A DNA stretch of 36,178 nucleotides, from the NCBI GenBank assembly GCA_019695115.1, contig JAIBAP010000013.1, forward strand, positions 1 to 36,178, written 5' to 3'. Below are positions 16,802 to 23,793 of this stretch, one piece after another. The DNA comes from Caldilineales bacterium. GTDB taxonomy: Bacteria; Chloroflexota; Anaerolineae; J102. The notes below the pieces were generated by a model. It searched no databases and was not told the DNA's origin. It was given only the letters and a program-made list of their open reading frames with translations. The position numbers and the translations under genes are program-made. Numbering within the stretch: position 1 is the first letter of the stretch; every line of letters begins with the position of its first letter.

Positions 16802-17686
16802 TCAGGCTCCTCTTCCTTGCGCTCGTGCAAAGGCGGTGGTCAGCACTCGCCCGCCCAACACCCGCGCCAGGTGGCGGCGGTAGGCGGGGGTGGCGTGGAT
16901 GTCGCTGTTGGGGTCTACATCGACGGTAGAAGCCAGTTCGGCGGCCTGGGCGATGCTGTCCGGGCCGGGCCGGGCGCCTTTAAGGGCGGCGGCAGCCTCC
17001 TTCGCCGCCACGGGGCCATCGCCCACGCCAAAGAAGGTGAGGCGGGCAGCCTGGCAGACCCCGGCGGCGTCCAGCTCGACCAGCGCCGCCGCCCCCACCA
17101 GGGCGTAGTCGCCATGCCGCCGCGAGACTTCCTGCACGCTCCAGCCGCTGCGCGGGGGCAGGGGCAAGAAGGCGACCTCGGTCAGCAGTTCGTCCGGCTC
17201 CAGGGCGGTGGTGAAGAGGCCGAGAAAGAAGTCATCGGCCTCGATCCAACGCAGCCCACGCTGGCTGCGCGCCTGCACCCGGCCTTGCAGGGTCAGCAGC
17301 ACCGCTGGCAGTTCCGAGGCCGGGTCGGCATGGGCGATGGAGCCGCCGAAGGTGCCGCGGTTGCGGATCTGCGGGTGGGCGATCAGGGGCATGGCCTCGT
17401 GGATGAGGGGGGCGCGTTCGGCGACGACGGGGCTGTGCTCGACCTGGGCGTGCCGGCTCATGGCGCCGATGCGGACGCCGCCATCGTTGCCGGGCCGGAT
17501 GGAGGCCAGGTCGAGGACGCCGTTGAGGTCGATCAGCACCGACGGTTGCGCCAGCCGGAAGTTCATGGTCGGGATCAGGCTCTGCCCGCCGGCCAGAATC
17601 TTGGCGTCGTAGCCGTGTGTGGCCAGCAGGCCCACGGCTTCGTCGAGGGTCTTGGGGGCGTGGTAGGTGAAGGGGGCTGGTTTCAT
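16802..17686 (-). CDS. Molybdenum hydroxylase FAD-binding subunit (CoxM-like)
   Basis: This 294-aa protein has the two FAD-binding signatures of the CoxM/PCMH family: AGGQSLIP (32-39) and TFGGSIAHADPASE (112-125). It oxidises the Fe-S subunit and hands electrons to the respiratory chain or another acceptor. It starts at ATG 17686, immediately behind a GGAGATT heptamer array. It is first of the M-S-L subunit genes. Maturation needs an XdhC/CoxF-type factor; the only XdhC sequence in the window is the chimera at 29467-29973. Confidence 0.92.
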   Translation of the reverse strand: MKPAPFTYHAPKTLDEAVGLLATHGYDAKILAGGQSLIPTMNFRLAQPSVLIDLNGVLDLASIRPGNDGGVRIGAMSRHAQVEHSPVVAERAPLIHEAMPLIAHPQIRNRGTFGGSIAHADPASELPAVLLTLQGRVQARSQRGLRWIEADDFFLGLFTTALEPDELLTEVAFLPLPPRSGWSVQEVSRRHGDYALVGAAALVELDAAGVCQAARLTFFGVGDGPVAAKEAAAALKGARPGPDSIAQAAELASTVDVDPNSDIHATPAYRRHLARVLGGRVLTTAFARAQGRGA

Positions 17687-17687
17687 A

Positions 17688-17715
17688 GGAGATTGGAGAT
17701 TGGAGATTAGGGATT
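17688..17715. repeat. Four-unit heptamer array (GGAGATT)
   Basis: GGAGATT three times, then AGGGATT. It spans the stop codon of the four-helix gene (17707-17709) and ends 1 nt from the coxM start codon, so it fills the spacer. The same unit appears inverted at 18212-18232 and again inside fdrA at 24516-24564. Confidence 0.8.
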
Positions 17716-18207
17716 GGCGTCGGCAAGAGTCAGGGTTTCAAGCCAAATAAGCTCATCTTCGGTGAAGAGGGAAGTATCGGCGTCGGACGCCCAGACCACA
17801 TAATCGGGTCCGGGTTCGCGCAGATGGCGCGATTCGGTAGTCTCGGTGCGTTGCTTCTTGATATCGGCTGCAAAGGCATTGAGTTGGCGAGCGAGATGGG
17901 TCAGTTCCGAAGCATGGTGTTGGACGACGCTCGGCGACATCAGCGCACGAGCTAAGGCCCGGTTGAGCCAGTACTTGGTCTCGAAGACACTGCCACGGGC
18001 ATAGTACAAGAACTGCAACTTTTCGCCATAGTGAAATCGGCCAAATGCTTCGGCGATGTTGGCGCCTACCGAATCACTGGCTCGGACAAGCTGCGATCCC
18101 ATCGAATCACGGGCGAAACCATCCCAGCGCAGCACATCCTTCCAAATCGCATCAGCAAGCGCTTCTGCCTGTTGCAGCACTCTCAAATCCTCAAGCGGCG
18201 TCGCCAT
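17707..18207 (-). CDS. Four helix bundle protein (23S rRNA intervening-sequence type)
   Basis: This 166-aa protein starts at ATG 18207 (MATPLEDLRVLQQAEALADA). It has the family hallmarks: SDSVGANIAEAFGRFHYGEKLQFLYYARGS with the conserved S-x-x-x-N-I-A-E-x-x-x-R, and ETKYWLNRAL. Members occur in rRNA intervening sequences and mobile or retroelement-linked settings; function is unsettled. It sits inside the catabolic operon, flanked on both sides by inverted copies of the same heptamer unit, which suggests it arrived as a cassette. The C-terminal 25 residues are not typical of the family. Confidence 0.85.
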   Translation of the reverse strand: MATPLEDLRVLQQAEALADAIWKDVLRWDGFARDSMGSQLVRASDSVGANIAEAFGRFHYGEKLQFLYYARGSVFETKYWLNRALARALMSPSVVQHHASELTHLARQLNAFAADIKKQRTETTESRHLREPGPDYVVWASDADTSLFTEDELIWLETLTLADANP

Positions 18208-18211
18208 AGCG

Positions 18212-18253
18212 AATCTCCAATCTCCAATCTCTAATAACCACTCTCTACTCCTC
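18212..18253. repeat. Heptamer array (AATCTCC) upstream of the four-helix gene
   Basis: AATCTCC, AATCTCC, AATCTCT, AATAACC, ACTCTCT, ACTCCTC in one register. It begins 4 nt from the start codon at 18207 and runs over the stop codon of the cyclase gene (18245). The first units are the reverse complement of those at 17688-17708. Confidence 0.75.
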
Positions 18254-19030
18254 CGTAAACGCCGCCGCCCTCGCAAACGCCGCTTCGCCGCCCTTGAACA
18301 GCCAGGGGAAGCAGCCGAGGGTGATGCGGCGGTTGAGCAGGGCCGGGTTGCCGATCTCGCCGCCCAGGTTTTCGACGTGGACGCAATCGTGCGGGAAGAG
18401 GGCGTTATGGGTGAGCTGGTAGGCCGAGTCGGGGAAGAGGACGCTCATGTTCTCCTCGCCGAATTTGGCCACACACTTGGCCCGGACTTTGGCCCAATGC
18501 TCCAGCCCGCCCCTGCCCAGGAAGCGACCGATGGGCAGGTTCATGGGGTGGTCGGTCGAGACCATGTCCACGCCCCACAGGTGGATTTTCTTGCTCAGCA
18601 GCCAGTCGCAGATGCTGTAATGCGGGCCGGGATGGCGATGGATGTATTTTTCCTCGTCGGGCGAGGCCCCAAACTGGCCGTATTTCGACCAGCCGGTGTA
18701 GATGTAGAGGATGTCGCCCTCGCGCACCTCGACGCGCTTCTCGATGTCCTCTGGGCCGAAGATGTCCAGCTCGTCCAGCATGTCGCTGAGATCGACGATG
18801 ACGCCGGGGCCATACAGCCAGTCCAGCGGCAGCTCATCGATGGTTTTGCCGGCGGTGACGAAGTGCCGCGGCGCATCGAGATGCGTGCCCATGTGGTTCG
18901 AGGTCTGGATGTATTGGGCGTTGACGCCGTGCTCCGATTTCCGCTTGAAGTACTTGACCTCGAACGGCGGGTAGAACGGCCAGAACGAGCATTCCTGGTT
19001 GAGGGGTTGGGAAAGGTCGTGGATTTTCAT
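18245..19030 (-). CDS. Cyclase family (kynurenine formamidase-like) metal hydrolase
   Basis: This 261-aa protein starts at ATG 19030 after GGAG. The metal-binding signature HMGTHLDAPRHF (H-x-G-T-H-x-D-x-P-x-H) identifies the PF04199 family, which includes bacterial kynurenine formamidase and isatin hydrolase: Mn/Zn enzymes that open amide bonds. SFWPFYPPFEVKYFKRK and HNALFPHDCVHVENLGGEI fit the larger branch. Next to a molybdenum hydroxylase and FdrA/DUF1116 genes, an amidase step in N-heterocycle breakdown is plausible but inferred. Confidence 0.85.
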   Translation of the reverse strand: MKIHDLSQPLNQECSFWPFYPPFEVKYFKRKSEHGVNAQYIQTSNHMGTHLDAPRHFVTAGKTIDELPLDWLYGPGVIVDLSDMLDELDIFGPEDIEKRVEVREGDILYIYTGWSKYGQFGASPDEEKYIHRHPGPHYSICDWLLSKKIHLWGVDMVSTDHPMNLPIGRFLGRGGLEHWAKVRAKCVAKFGEENMSVLFPDSAYQLTHNALFPHDCVHVENLGGEIGNPALLNRRITLGCFPWLFKGGEAAFARAAAFTEE

Positions 19031-19082
19031 TGTGTTGGGTCTCCATAAACTACGGCTCCTTTCGCTTGCAGGCGCCACGTGC

Positions 19083-19088
19083 TAGAAT
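19083..19088 (+). promoter_or_regulatory. Extended -10 box (TGCTAGAAT)
   Basis: TAGAAT preceded by TGC lies just upstream of the relB-like gene at 19117. The same TGCTAGAATG occurs before the peroxidase gene (26490-26495). No convincing -35 box is seen, as expected for extended -10 promoters. Confidence 0.35.
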
Positions 19089-19116
19089 GGCCTCTGCAAT
19101 CGAATGGAGGTTCGAA

Positions 19117-19335
19117 ATGAGTACGGTAACACTGCAAGGCCCGGTAGTCGTCCTACCGGAAAAGGATTATGAACAACTTCTCGCCCGACTGACGCGACTG
19201 GAACGACTGGTGGCGGAATGGAGCGAGAATCGAGAGGATATCAGAATGATGCGCGAAGCCGAGGTCGAATATCGCACCGGCGATAGCACAGGGTTTACTG
19301 ATCTGTTGGCTGAAATGCGGGCCGAACGCGAATGA
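19117..19335 (+). CDS. RelB/prevent-host-death-like antitoxin
   Basis: This 72-aa protein starts at ATG 19117 after GGAGG. The N terminus STVTLQGPVVVLPEKDYEQL resembles small beta-helix antitoxins of RelE/ParE systems; a charged helical tail (ENREDIRMMREAEVEYRTGD) could wrap the toxin. It overlaps the toxin start by 4 nt (ATGA, 19332-19335). It runs opposite to the surrounding catabolic genes, so it is an insert. Confidence 0.75.
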   Translation: MSTVTLQGPVVVLPEKDYEQLLARLTRLERLVAEWSENREDIRMMREAEVEYRTGDSTGFTDLLAEMRAERE

Positions 19336-19694
19336 AATACCGGATCGACGCCGCTCGTTCTCGCCTCAAGAAGGAACTGAGGCGAATTGCGGCAGTTGAA
19401 TTGGAGCAGATTGCGCAAGCGGTGTTGGATTTGGGGAACGAACCGCGGCCGGCAGGGGTGGTTCAATTGCAGAAAGACGTCTATCGGATTCGGGTGGGCG
19501 ATTATCGTATGGTTTACATTCGCAATAATGACGAGAAGCTGGTTGTGATTCGGTGGGCATGCGCTAGGGTAAAGCTATTTGTCGGGATGCTGACAAACTT
19601 TTCGACCGGCTCGTCCAGTCGGAAATTAAGTAGTCATGTTCAAATTCAACTTTTGTCACGACATAGTGTTTTATCCCCATTTTACCCAATCTGA
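19332..19694 (+). pseudogene. RelE/ParE-type toxin with frameshifted C terminus
   Basis: Residues 1-75 are RelE-like: MKYRIDAARSRLKKELRRIA, then VYRIRVGDYRMVYIRNNDEK with the conserved YRIRVGDYR. Relatives end shortly after with VxVGHRREVY, which carries catalytic basic and Tyr residues. Here the frame changes after KLVVIR: another frame gives VGMR then a stop, a sign of a 1-nt loss. The annotated frame adds about 45 unrelated residues from the AT-rich island. The toxin is probably dead while its antitoxin is intact. Confidence 0.65.
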
Positions 19695-20288
19695 TCCGAT
19701 TAAATGATATCTCGCATCGCAACGAGTACAATGCTTGTATCGATTGCCGTTTGACGAAATCTCAATGTATTCCCAATTATGATATTCGCCACTTGGACAT
19801 GTATCATCATTATGAGATATCCTCGTATTTCCGAAGGTTCTCATGTTTTTATACTTACTTCTATCTATTTTTGCAAGATTGCGCCTATTGTGCTGCATAA
19901 CAGACCAGTTTACTAGAAGTCCAGTCAATGCCCCAATGATTGCGCAGACAAAAATTGGACTTAGCACATAATTAGCTGTAATCGAACTATAAGGAATAAA
20001 ACTCATAATAAACCACAGATATTGATGCATAGGTCTAAACAAGAAGATATATATCAAAGATATGGATATAGCCCATAAATAGTATATAATCAAAAAAATA
20101 GCGTGACTTCCCTCATCTCCACCAGATAGAGGATACATCAAGAAATAATCAAGTATTGTTATAAGAAATAAAGGTCCAATCATTAACAAGAAAATTATCA
20201 CGATATCTGTTCTTAGCAGCAAATGGGTAAATATTCCAACAAAAGCTCCGTAGATGAAGCCGATAATTGCAGTGCGTCGCTTATTCAT
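19671..20288 (-). CDS. AT-rich membrane protein with C-terminal zinc-ribbon-like tail
   Basis: No family recognised. The 205-aa protein starts at ATG 20288 without a clear SD. Four or five hydrophobic helices fill residues 5-130 (for example GFIYGAFVGIFTHLLL, IVIIFLLMIGPLFLITIL and SPIFVCAIIGALTGLLVNW). After a basic linker comes a tail with CPSGEYHNWEY, then HCTRCDARYH: spacing that fits a zinc ribbon. Base composition is far more AT-rich than its neighbours and its codons are A/T-ending (many ATA and AAA), a sign of recent transfer. A phage or defence origin is possible but unproven. Confidence 0.7.
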   Translation of the reverse strand: MNKRRTAIIGFIYGAFVGIFTHLLLRTDIVIIFLLMIGPLFLITILDYFLMYPLSGGDEGSHAIFLIIYYLWAISISLIYIFLFRPMHQYLWFIMSFIPYSSITANYVLSPIFVCAIIGALTGLLVNWSVMQHNRRNLAKIDRSKYKNMRTFGNTRISHNDDTCPSGEYHNWEYIEISSNGNRYKHCTRCDARYHLIGSDWVKWG

Positions 20289-20663
20289 ATAAATATCAGG
20301 ATAGTCAGAAAAATAGATATTGGCAAGTTTCGTCGTCTGTGAAAATGGGCTACCAACAATCTCTCTGGCGAACGCGTTTCAACTACCTATCACCTGCAGT
20401 TCATCATCAAGAATCGCTTCTAGATTGGGCAGTACTCGCAAACTCTCGAACTTCAATGCCATCGTTGGTTCTTTCACGTAAGGGAGCAATATTCAGTTCC
20501 GCCATCTAAACCCAAGTCACTTTGAAAACATAAGTTCGGCTTCTGACGTGACGATGGACGATAGACGGTAGACGATAGCCAACTCCTCATGCAGGGGACG
20601 GATCGTCCATCGTCCATGGTCTATCGTCATTGACAAAACTACTGTTCTCTAGGTGATTTCAGT
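20289..20663. other. Intergenic region at the edge of the AT-rich island
   Basis: No solid gene. On the minus strand two short overlapping frames (20407-20505, MAELNIAPLRERTNDGIEVR...; and 20379-20462, MALKFESLRVLPNLEAILDD...) may be pieces of one frameshifted small gene. From 20551 the sequence is an inverted heptamer repeat. Composition returns to GC-rich near 20660. Confidence 0.4.
20551..20629. repeat. Inverted pair of heptamer arrays (ACGATAG / ATCGTCC)
   Basis: Arm 1 (20551-20578) is ACGATGG, ACGATAG, ACGGTAG, ACGATAG. Arm 2 (20602-20629) is ATCGTCC, ATCGTCC, ATGGTCT, ATCGTCA. The arms are largely complementary with a 23-nt loop, so the RNA could fold downstream of the DUF1116 gene stop (20664). 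Confidence 0.75.
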
Positions 20664-21905
20664 TTAGTATCCATACATCTCCGCAAATGCCACCAATGCT
20701 TCTTCAAAGATCTCCATCGGCGGCCTGACCAGCCCCGCGCCCACCTGCCCGACGCCGGCGTTCTTGTGGGCGATGCCGGTGTTGATGCGGGGCGTGATGC
20801 CCGTTTCCACCACCTTGCGGATGTCGATGCCGGTGGGCGTGCCGCGGAAGTCGAGGGCCGGCATGGTGTAGTATTTGTGCTCGGCGAAGGTGATTTCGAA
20901 CATCTCCATCGTCGTGTTGATGGCGTCTTTGGGCGTACCGCTGACGAAGGTGACGATGGCCGGAGCCGTCGCCATGGCAAAGCCGCCGATGCCCGCCGTC
21001 TCGGTGATGGTGCTGTCGCCGATGTCGCCGCTGGCATCCTCGGCGCTGAAGCCGGGGAAATAGAGGCCGCGCGGCATGCCCACCGGCCCGGTGAACCACT
21101 GCTCGCCCAGCCCGCTGACGCGAATCCCGAAATCGGTGCCATTCCGGGCCATGACCGAGACGATGGTGCTGCCTTCGATGCCGAAGCCGGCGTCGGCGCT
21201 GGCTTTACAAGCCGCCATCACCGGGTTGAGCACGGCCAGGGCGTTGTCGCCGATGGCTTTGAGGATGTCGGCGGCAATCTGCGGCGTGGGCGCGGCTTTG
21301 GCCACGTGCGGGGCCAGCGCCTTCAGGTAGAGGATGGAGCCGGCCTTGTTGCGGTTGTGGCCCTCATCGCCCATGTGCAGGGCCTCGCCCAGCAGCGCCC
21401 GGATGTCGATGCCGCCGCTGGCGGCGATGGCGTCGCCCAGCACCGGGGCCATGACCTGGTTCATCCAGCCCATGCGCGCCATCACGCTGGCATCGTAGGC
21501 GCCGTAGCGCAGCACCTTGCCGTAGCCCTCGTTCAGGTTCGAGTAGGCGAAATTGCCGTGCGTCTTGTTCTCGACGATGTAGACCTGCATCGAGGCCGAG
21601 GTCAGCCCCGCCATCGGCCCCACCGATTGGTGATGGTGGCACGGCTCCAGCCTGATCTCGCCCGACGTCACCAGCCTCTCGGCCTCGGCCTCATCTTTGG
21701 CCTTGCCCTCGAAGATCAGCGCCCCGGTAATGGCCCCGCGCATCGGCCCGGACGCCCGATCCCACGTGATCGGAGGTCCGGCATGTAGAAGCAGATCTTC
21801 GCTCATGCCGGGGATGACATCCAGCGCCTTGCCCACGCCCACCAGCACGGGCCGGGCTTCGATCATGCGGTCGGTGGCTTCACGATTGGCTTGGTCGATG
21901 TTCAT
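20664..21905 (-). CDS. DUF1116 protein (YlbE/AllG-like oxamate carbamoyltransferase subunit)
   Basis: This 413-aa protein has the DUF1116 pattern: RPVLVGVGKALDVIPGM, LLLHAGPPITWDRASGPMRG, EPCHHHQSVGPMAGLTSASM, and RNGTDFGIRVSGLGEQWFTGP. E. coli YlbE (AllG) belongs here and, with FdrA (AllF) and YlbF (AllH), has been described as the oxamate carbamoyltransferase of allantoin breakdown. FdrA lies upstream on the same strand, with Fic and a nucleotidyltransferase between. No DUF2877 (AllH) or carbamate kinase gene is in the window. Length is close to the family norm. Confidence 0.85.
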   Translation of the reverse strand: MNIDQANREATDRMIEARPVLVGVGKALDVIPGMSEDLLLHAGPPITWDRASGPMRGAITGALIFEGKAKDEAEAERLVTSGEIRLEPCHHHQSVGPMAGLTSASMQVYIVENKTHGNFAYSNLNEGYGKVLRYGAYDASVMARMGWMNQVMAPVLGDAIAASGGIDIRALLGEALHMGDEGHNRNKAGSILYLKALAPHVAKAAPTPQIAADILKAIGDNALAVLNPVMAACKASADAGFGIEGSTIVSVMARNGTDFGIRVSGLGEQWFTGPVGMPRGLYFPGFSAEDASGDIGDSTITETAGIGGFAMATAPAIVTFVSGTPKDAINTTMEMFEITFAEHKYYTMPALDFRGTPTGIDIRKVVETGITPRINTGIAHKNAGVGQVGAGLVRPPMEIFEEALVAFAEMYGY

Positions 21906-21952
21906 AGAAAGACAACCTTTGGTGTAGGGATTGAACGTATTGATGAAATGTG

Positions 21953-21987
21953 TTGCGTGGTGCGTGTTGCGTATTGCGTGGGATGCG
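21953..21987. repeat. Heptamer array (TTGCGTG)
   Basis: TTGCGTG, GTGCGTG, TTGCGTA, TTGCGTG, GGATGCG in register, in the 245-bp spacer between the DUF1116 start and the fic stop. Further looser repeats follow (CACGAAT near 22014-22050; GCCACTT/GCGACCT/GCCACCT near 22131-22151). Confidence 0.6.
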
Positions 21988-22150
21988 ACGAAATGCCCTT
22001 TGCTGTCCTCTCAAATCACGAATGACACGAATGGACGAATAACACGAATCGTTCTCCAAGAACTACTTGCGATCTGCGATCCTTCGTTTCACTCAGAGCC
22101 TGCCCTGAACGGAGCGAAGGGACAAGCTCTGCCACTTGCGACCTGCCACC

Positions 22151-23269
22151 TTACACCTCATGCATGGCCGATAAACTGCCGATTGCTTGCCGATAAATTG
22201 CCGATAAACGGTAGGAGCGCGCCCGTCGCGAGGGATCGACGATCTCCAGAAGGCCTTGTTGCACCCAATCGGCGACGAGATTCCGGGCGCTGCGCTCCGA
22301 CAGGGCTAATATACGGGCGACATCGGCGGCGGTGATGCGGTCGGTGCGAGTAAAGAGGCCGAGGACGAGTCGGGCGCGAGGATCGAGTTGGCGCAAGGCT
22401 TCGGGTTCGGGCTGCGGCGGGCGCTGGGACAGGCGCAAGGCTTGTTCCTGCGCCCATTTGAACACGCGCGCCAGGGTATCGACAAAATACACCAGCCACG
22501 GGGTCAGGTCGGCCTCCGCCCTGCCTTCGTAGTAGTTGTGGTGGGGGTGCGTGACCAGCGCCCGATAGTAAGCAGGCAGGTCGTGGGCGTGGTATTCTTC
22601 CAGCGAGAAGAAACCGTTGAGGCCGTAGCCGTTGCGATGAAGGATGAACGTGGCCAGCAGCCGGGCGGTGCGCCCGTTGCCATCGAAATAGGGGTGGATG
22701 GTGACGAATTGATAATGCACCAGCCCGGCGATGAGCGGCGCCGGCAGCCCGTCCGCCTCTGCCTGCCGCGCCCAGGCCGCCAATTCCTGCATCAGACCCG
22801 GCACATCTTTGGCTTCGGGCGGGAGATAGACAATCGCCCCCGTCGCCGCATCGCGAATGACGTTCTGTCCATCGCGATACGGTGTGGGTTTGGCCCGCGG
22901 GCCGTACTCCACCAGTGCGTGCAAACGGCGGATCAAGTCTTCGGTCAACGCCTGGCCTTGAGTAGCCCATGTCTCCACCCGCAAAAGCGCCTGCCAATAA
23001 TTGCGCACCTCCCGCGCATCCCGCTCGCGGCCCGAAAAGATCAGGCGGGCTTGCGTGATCGCTCGTTCGGCCTCCTCCAGGGTCAGGCGATTGCCCTCGA
23101 TCCGGGTCGAGTAGTGGGCAGAGCGCAGCCGCGCCCGCTGCCGCAACTCGGCCTCGGCTGCCACCGAAAGCGGCGTCCGCTCGACCACGGCTTTGGCCGC
23201 CTCGATGGCCATCAAACGTTGGGCCACGAGCGGCGTGATCGTGAACGACGGGCGCCAGGGCGTGGACAT
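22151..23269 (-). CDS. Fic family protein with C-terminal winged helix
   Basis: This 372-aa protein has the full Fic active site HPYFDGNGRTAR (192-203), which transfers AMP or a similar group to a hydroxyl of a target protein. The inhibitory motif S54-x3-E58-G59 (STRIEGN) lies N-terminal, making it a self-inhibited class II Fic. The C-terminal 80 residues form a winged-helix region (RITAADVARILALSERSARN), suggesting DNA binding. The start ATG 23269 lies 3 nt after the stop of an fdrA tail copy, so fic was probably once directly behind fdrA. The target is unknown. Confidence 0.92.
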   Translation of the reverse strand: MSTPWRPSFTITPLVAQRLMAIEAAKAVVERTPLSVAAEAELRQRARLRSAHYSTRIEGNRLTLEEAERAITQARLIFSGRERDAREVRNYWQALLRVETWATQGQALTEDLIRRLHALVEYGPRAKPTPYRDGQNVIRDAATGAIVYLPPEAKDVPGLMQELAAWARQAEADGLPAPLIAGLVHYQFVTIHPYFDGNGRTARLLATFILHRNGYGLNGFFSLEEYHAHDLPAYYRALVTHPHHNYYEGRAEADLTPWLVYFVDTLARVFKWAQEQALRLSQRPPQPEPEALRQLDPRARLVLGLFTRTDRITAADVARILALSERSARNLVADWVQQGLLEIVDPSRRARSYRLSAIYRQAIGSLSAMHEV

Positions 23270-23272
23270 GGC

Positions 23273-23398
23273 CTAACTCTGCCGCATCCTGGCCAGGATC
23301 GCCGCCAGCCGCTCGTTGCCACCGGCGGGCGGGCGAGTATCCAACTGCACGACCGCCGCGCCCTGAGCGGCCAGGCTCTCGGCAAAGGATTCCAGGCC
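23273..23398 (-). pseudogene. Duplicated 3' end of fdrA
   Basis: The frame encodes GLESFAESLAAQGAAVVQLD and on to RLAAILARMRQS-stop. Over 39 residues only three differ from the C terminus of the intact FdrA (23803-23931). With the intact end it brackets a 395-bp block (23399-23793) that contains just the nucleotidyltransferase gene. Confidence 0.88.
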
Positions 23399-23409
23399 AG
23401 TGTGATAGT

Positions 23410-23760
23410 TCATTGAATCAGTATGCCTCGGGTTTTTATTTCCCAAGCCAGTGGGCGTTCATCGCGAAATTGCTCAGGGCGGAAGCCAACCACCTCAAAG
23501 CGCAAGTCTACATCCGTCGCCGTGGTCGTCAATCGCATCCAGTCTTGTAGTCGATCACCGCTTAGGCTAGGCGAGACGATAGCCACATCGATGTCGCTAT
23601 CTGCATCCGCCACACCCGTAGCATAAGATCCGTAAAGATAGGCCGCTTCGACACGTATTTCTTGTAGTTTCAGGATGCGCAGAAACTTGCGCACGAGTTG
23701 CACTGCTTCGACTTGGGGAATTTGCTCTACCACTCTCAGCGAATCTGTGACTTCAGCCAT
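23410..23760 (-). CDS. Solitary MNT-type nucleotidyltransferase
   Basis: This 116-aa protein has the canonical Pol-beta motif: G44-S45-YATG, then D56-I-D58 (GSYATGVADADSDIDVAIV). Such genes are normally paired with a HEPN toxin, but none follows: the stop (23410) runs into the fdrA tail copy. It may be an orphan antitoxin. The cassette is inserted between fdrA and fic. It is only distantly similar to the MNT at 3002. Confidence 0.85.
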   Translation of the reverse strand: MAEVTDSLRVVEQIPQVEAVQLVRKFLRILKLQEIRVEAAYLYGSYATGVADADSDIDVAIVSPSLSGDRLQDWMRLTTTATDVDLRFEVVGFRPEQFRDERPLAWEIKTRGILIQ

Positions 23761-23793
23761 GTCGCCACCTCCAGAATGACATCCATTTCTCGG

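Noticed and set aside
13267-17686. Aerobic CO dehydrogenase (coxMSL) call
   Set aside because: The large subunit has YRGAGR and not the CO-specific AYRCSFR, so CO oxidation is not claimed.
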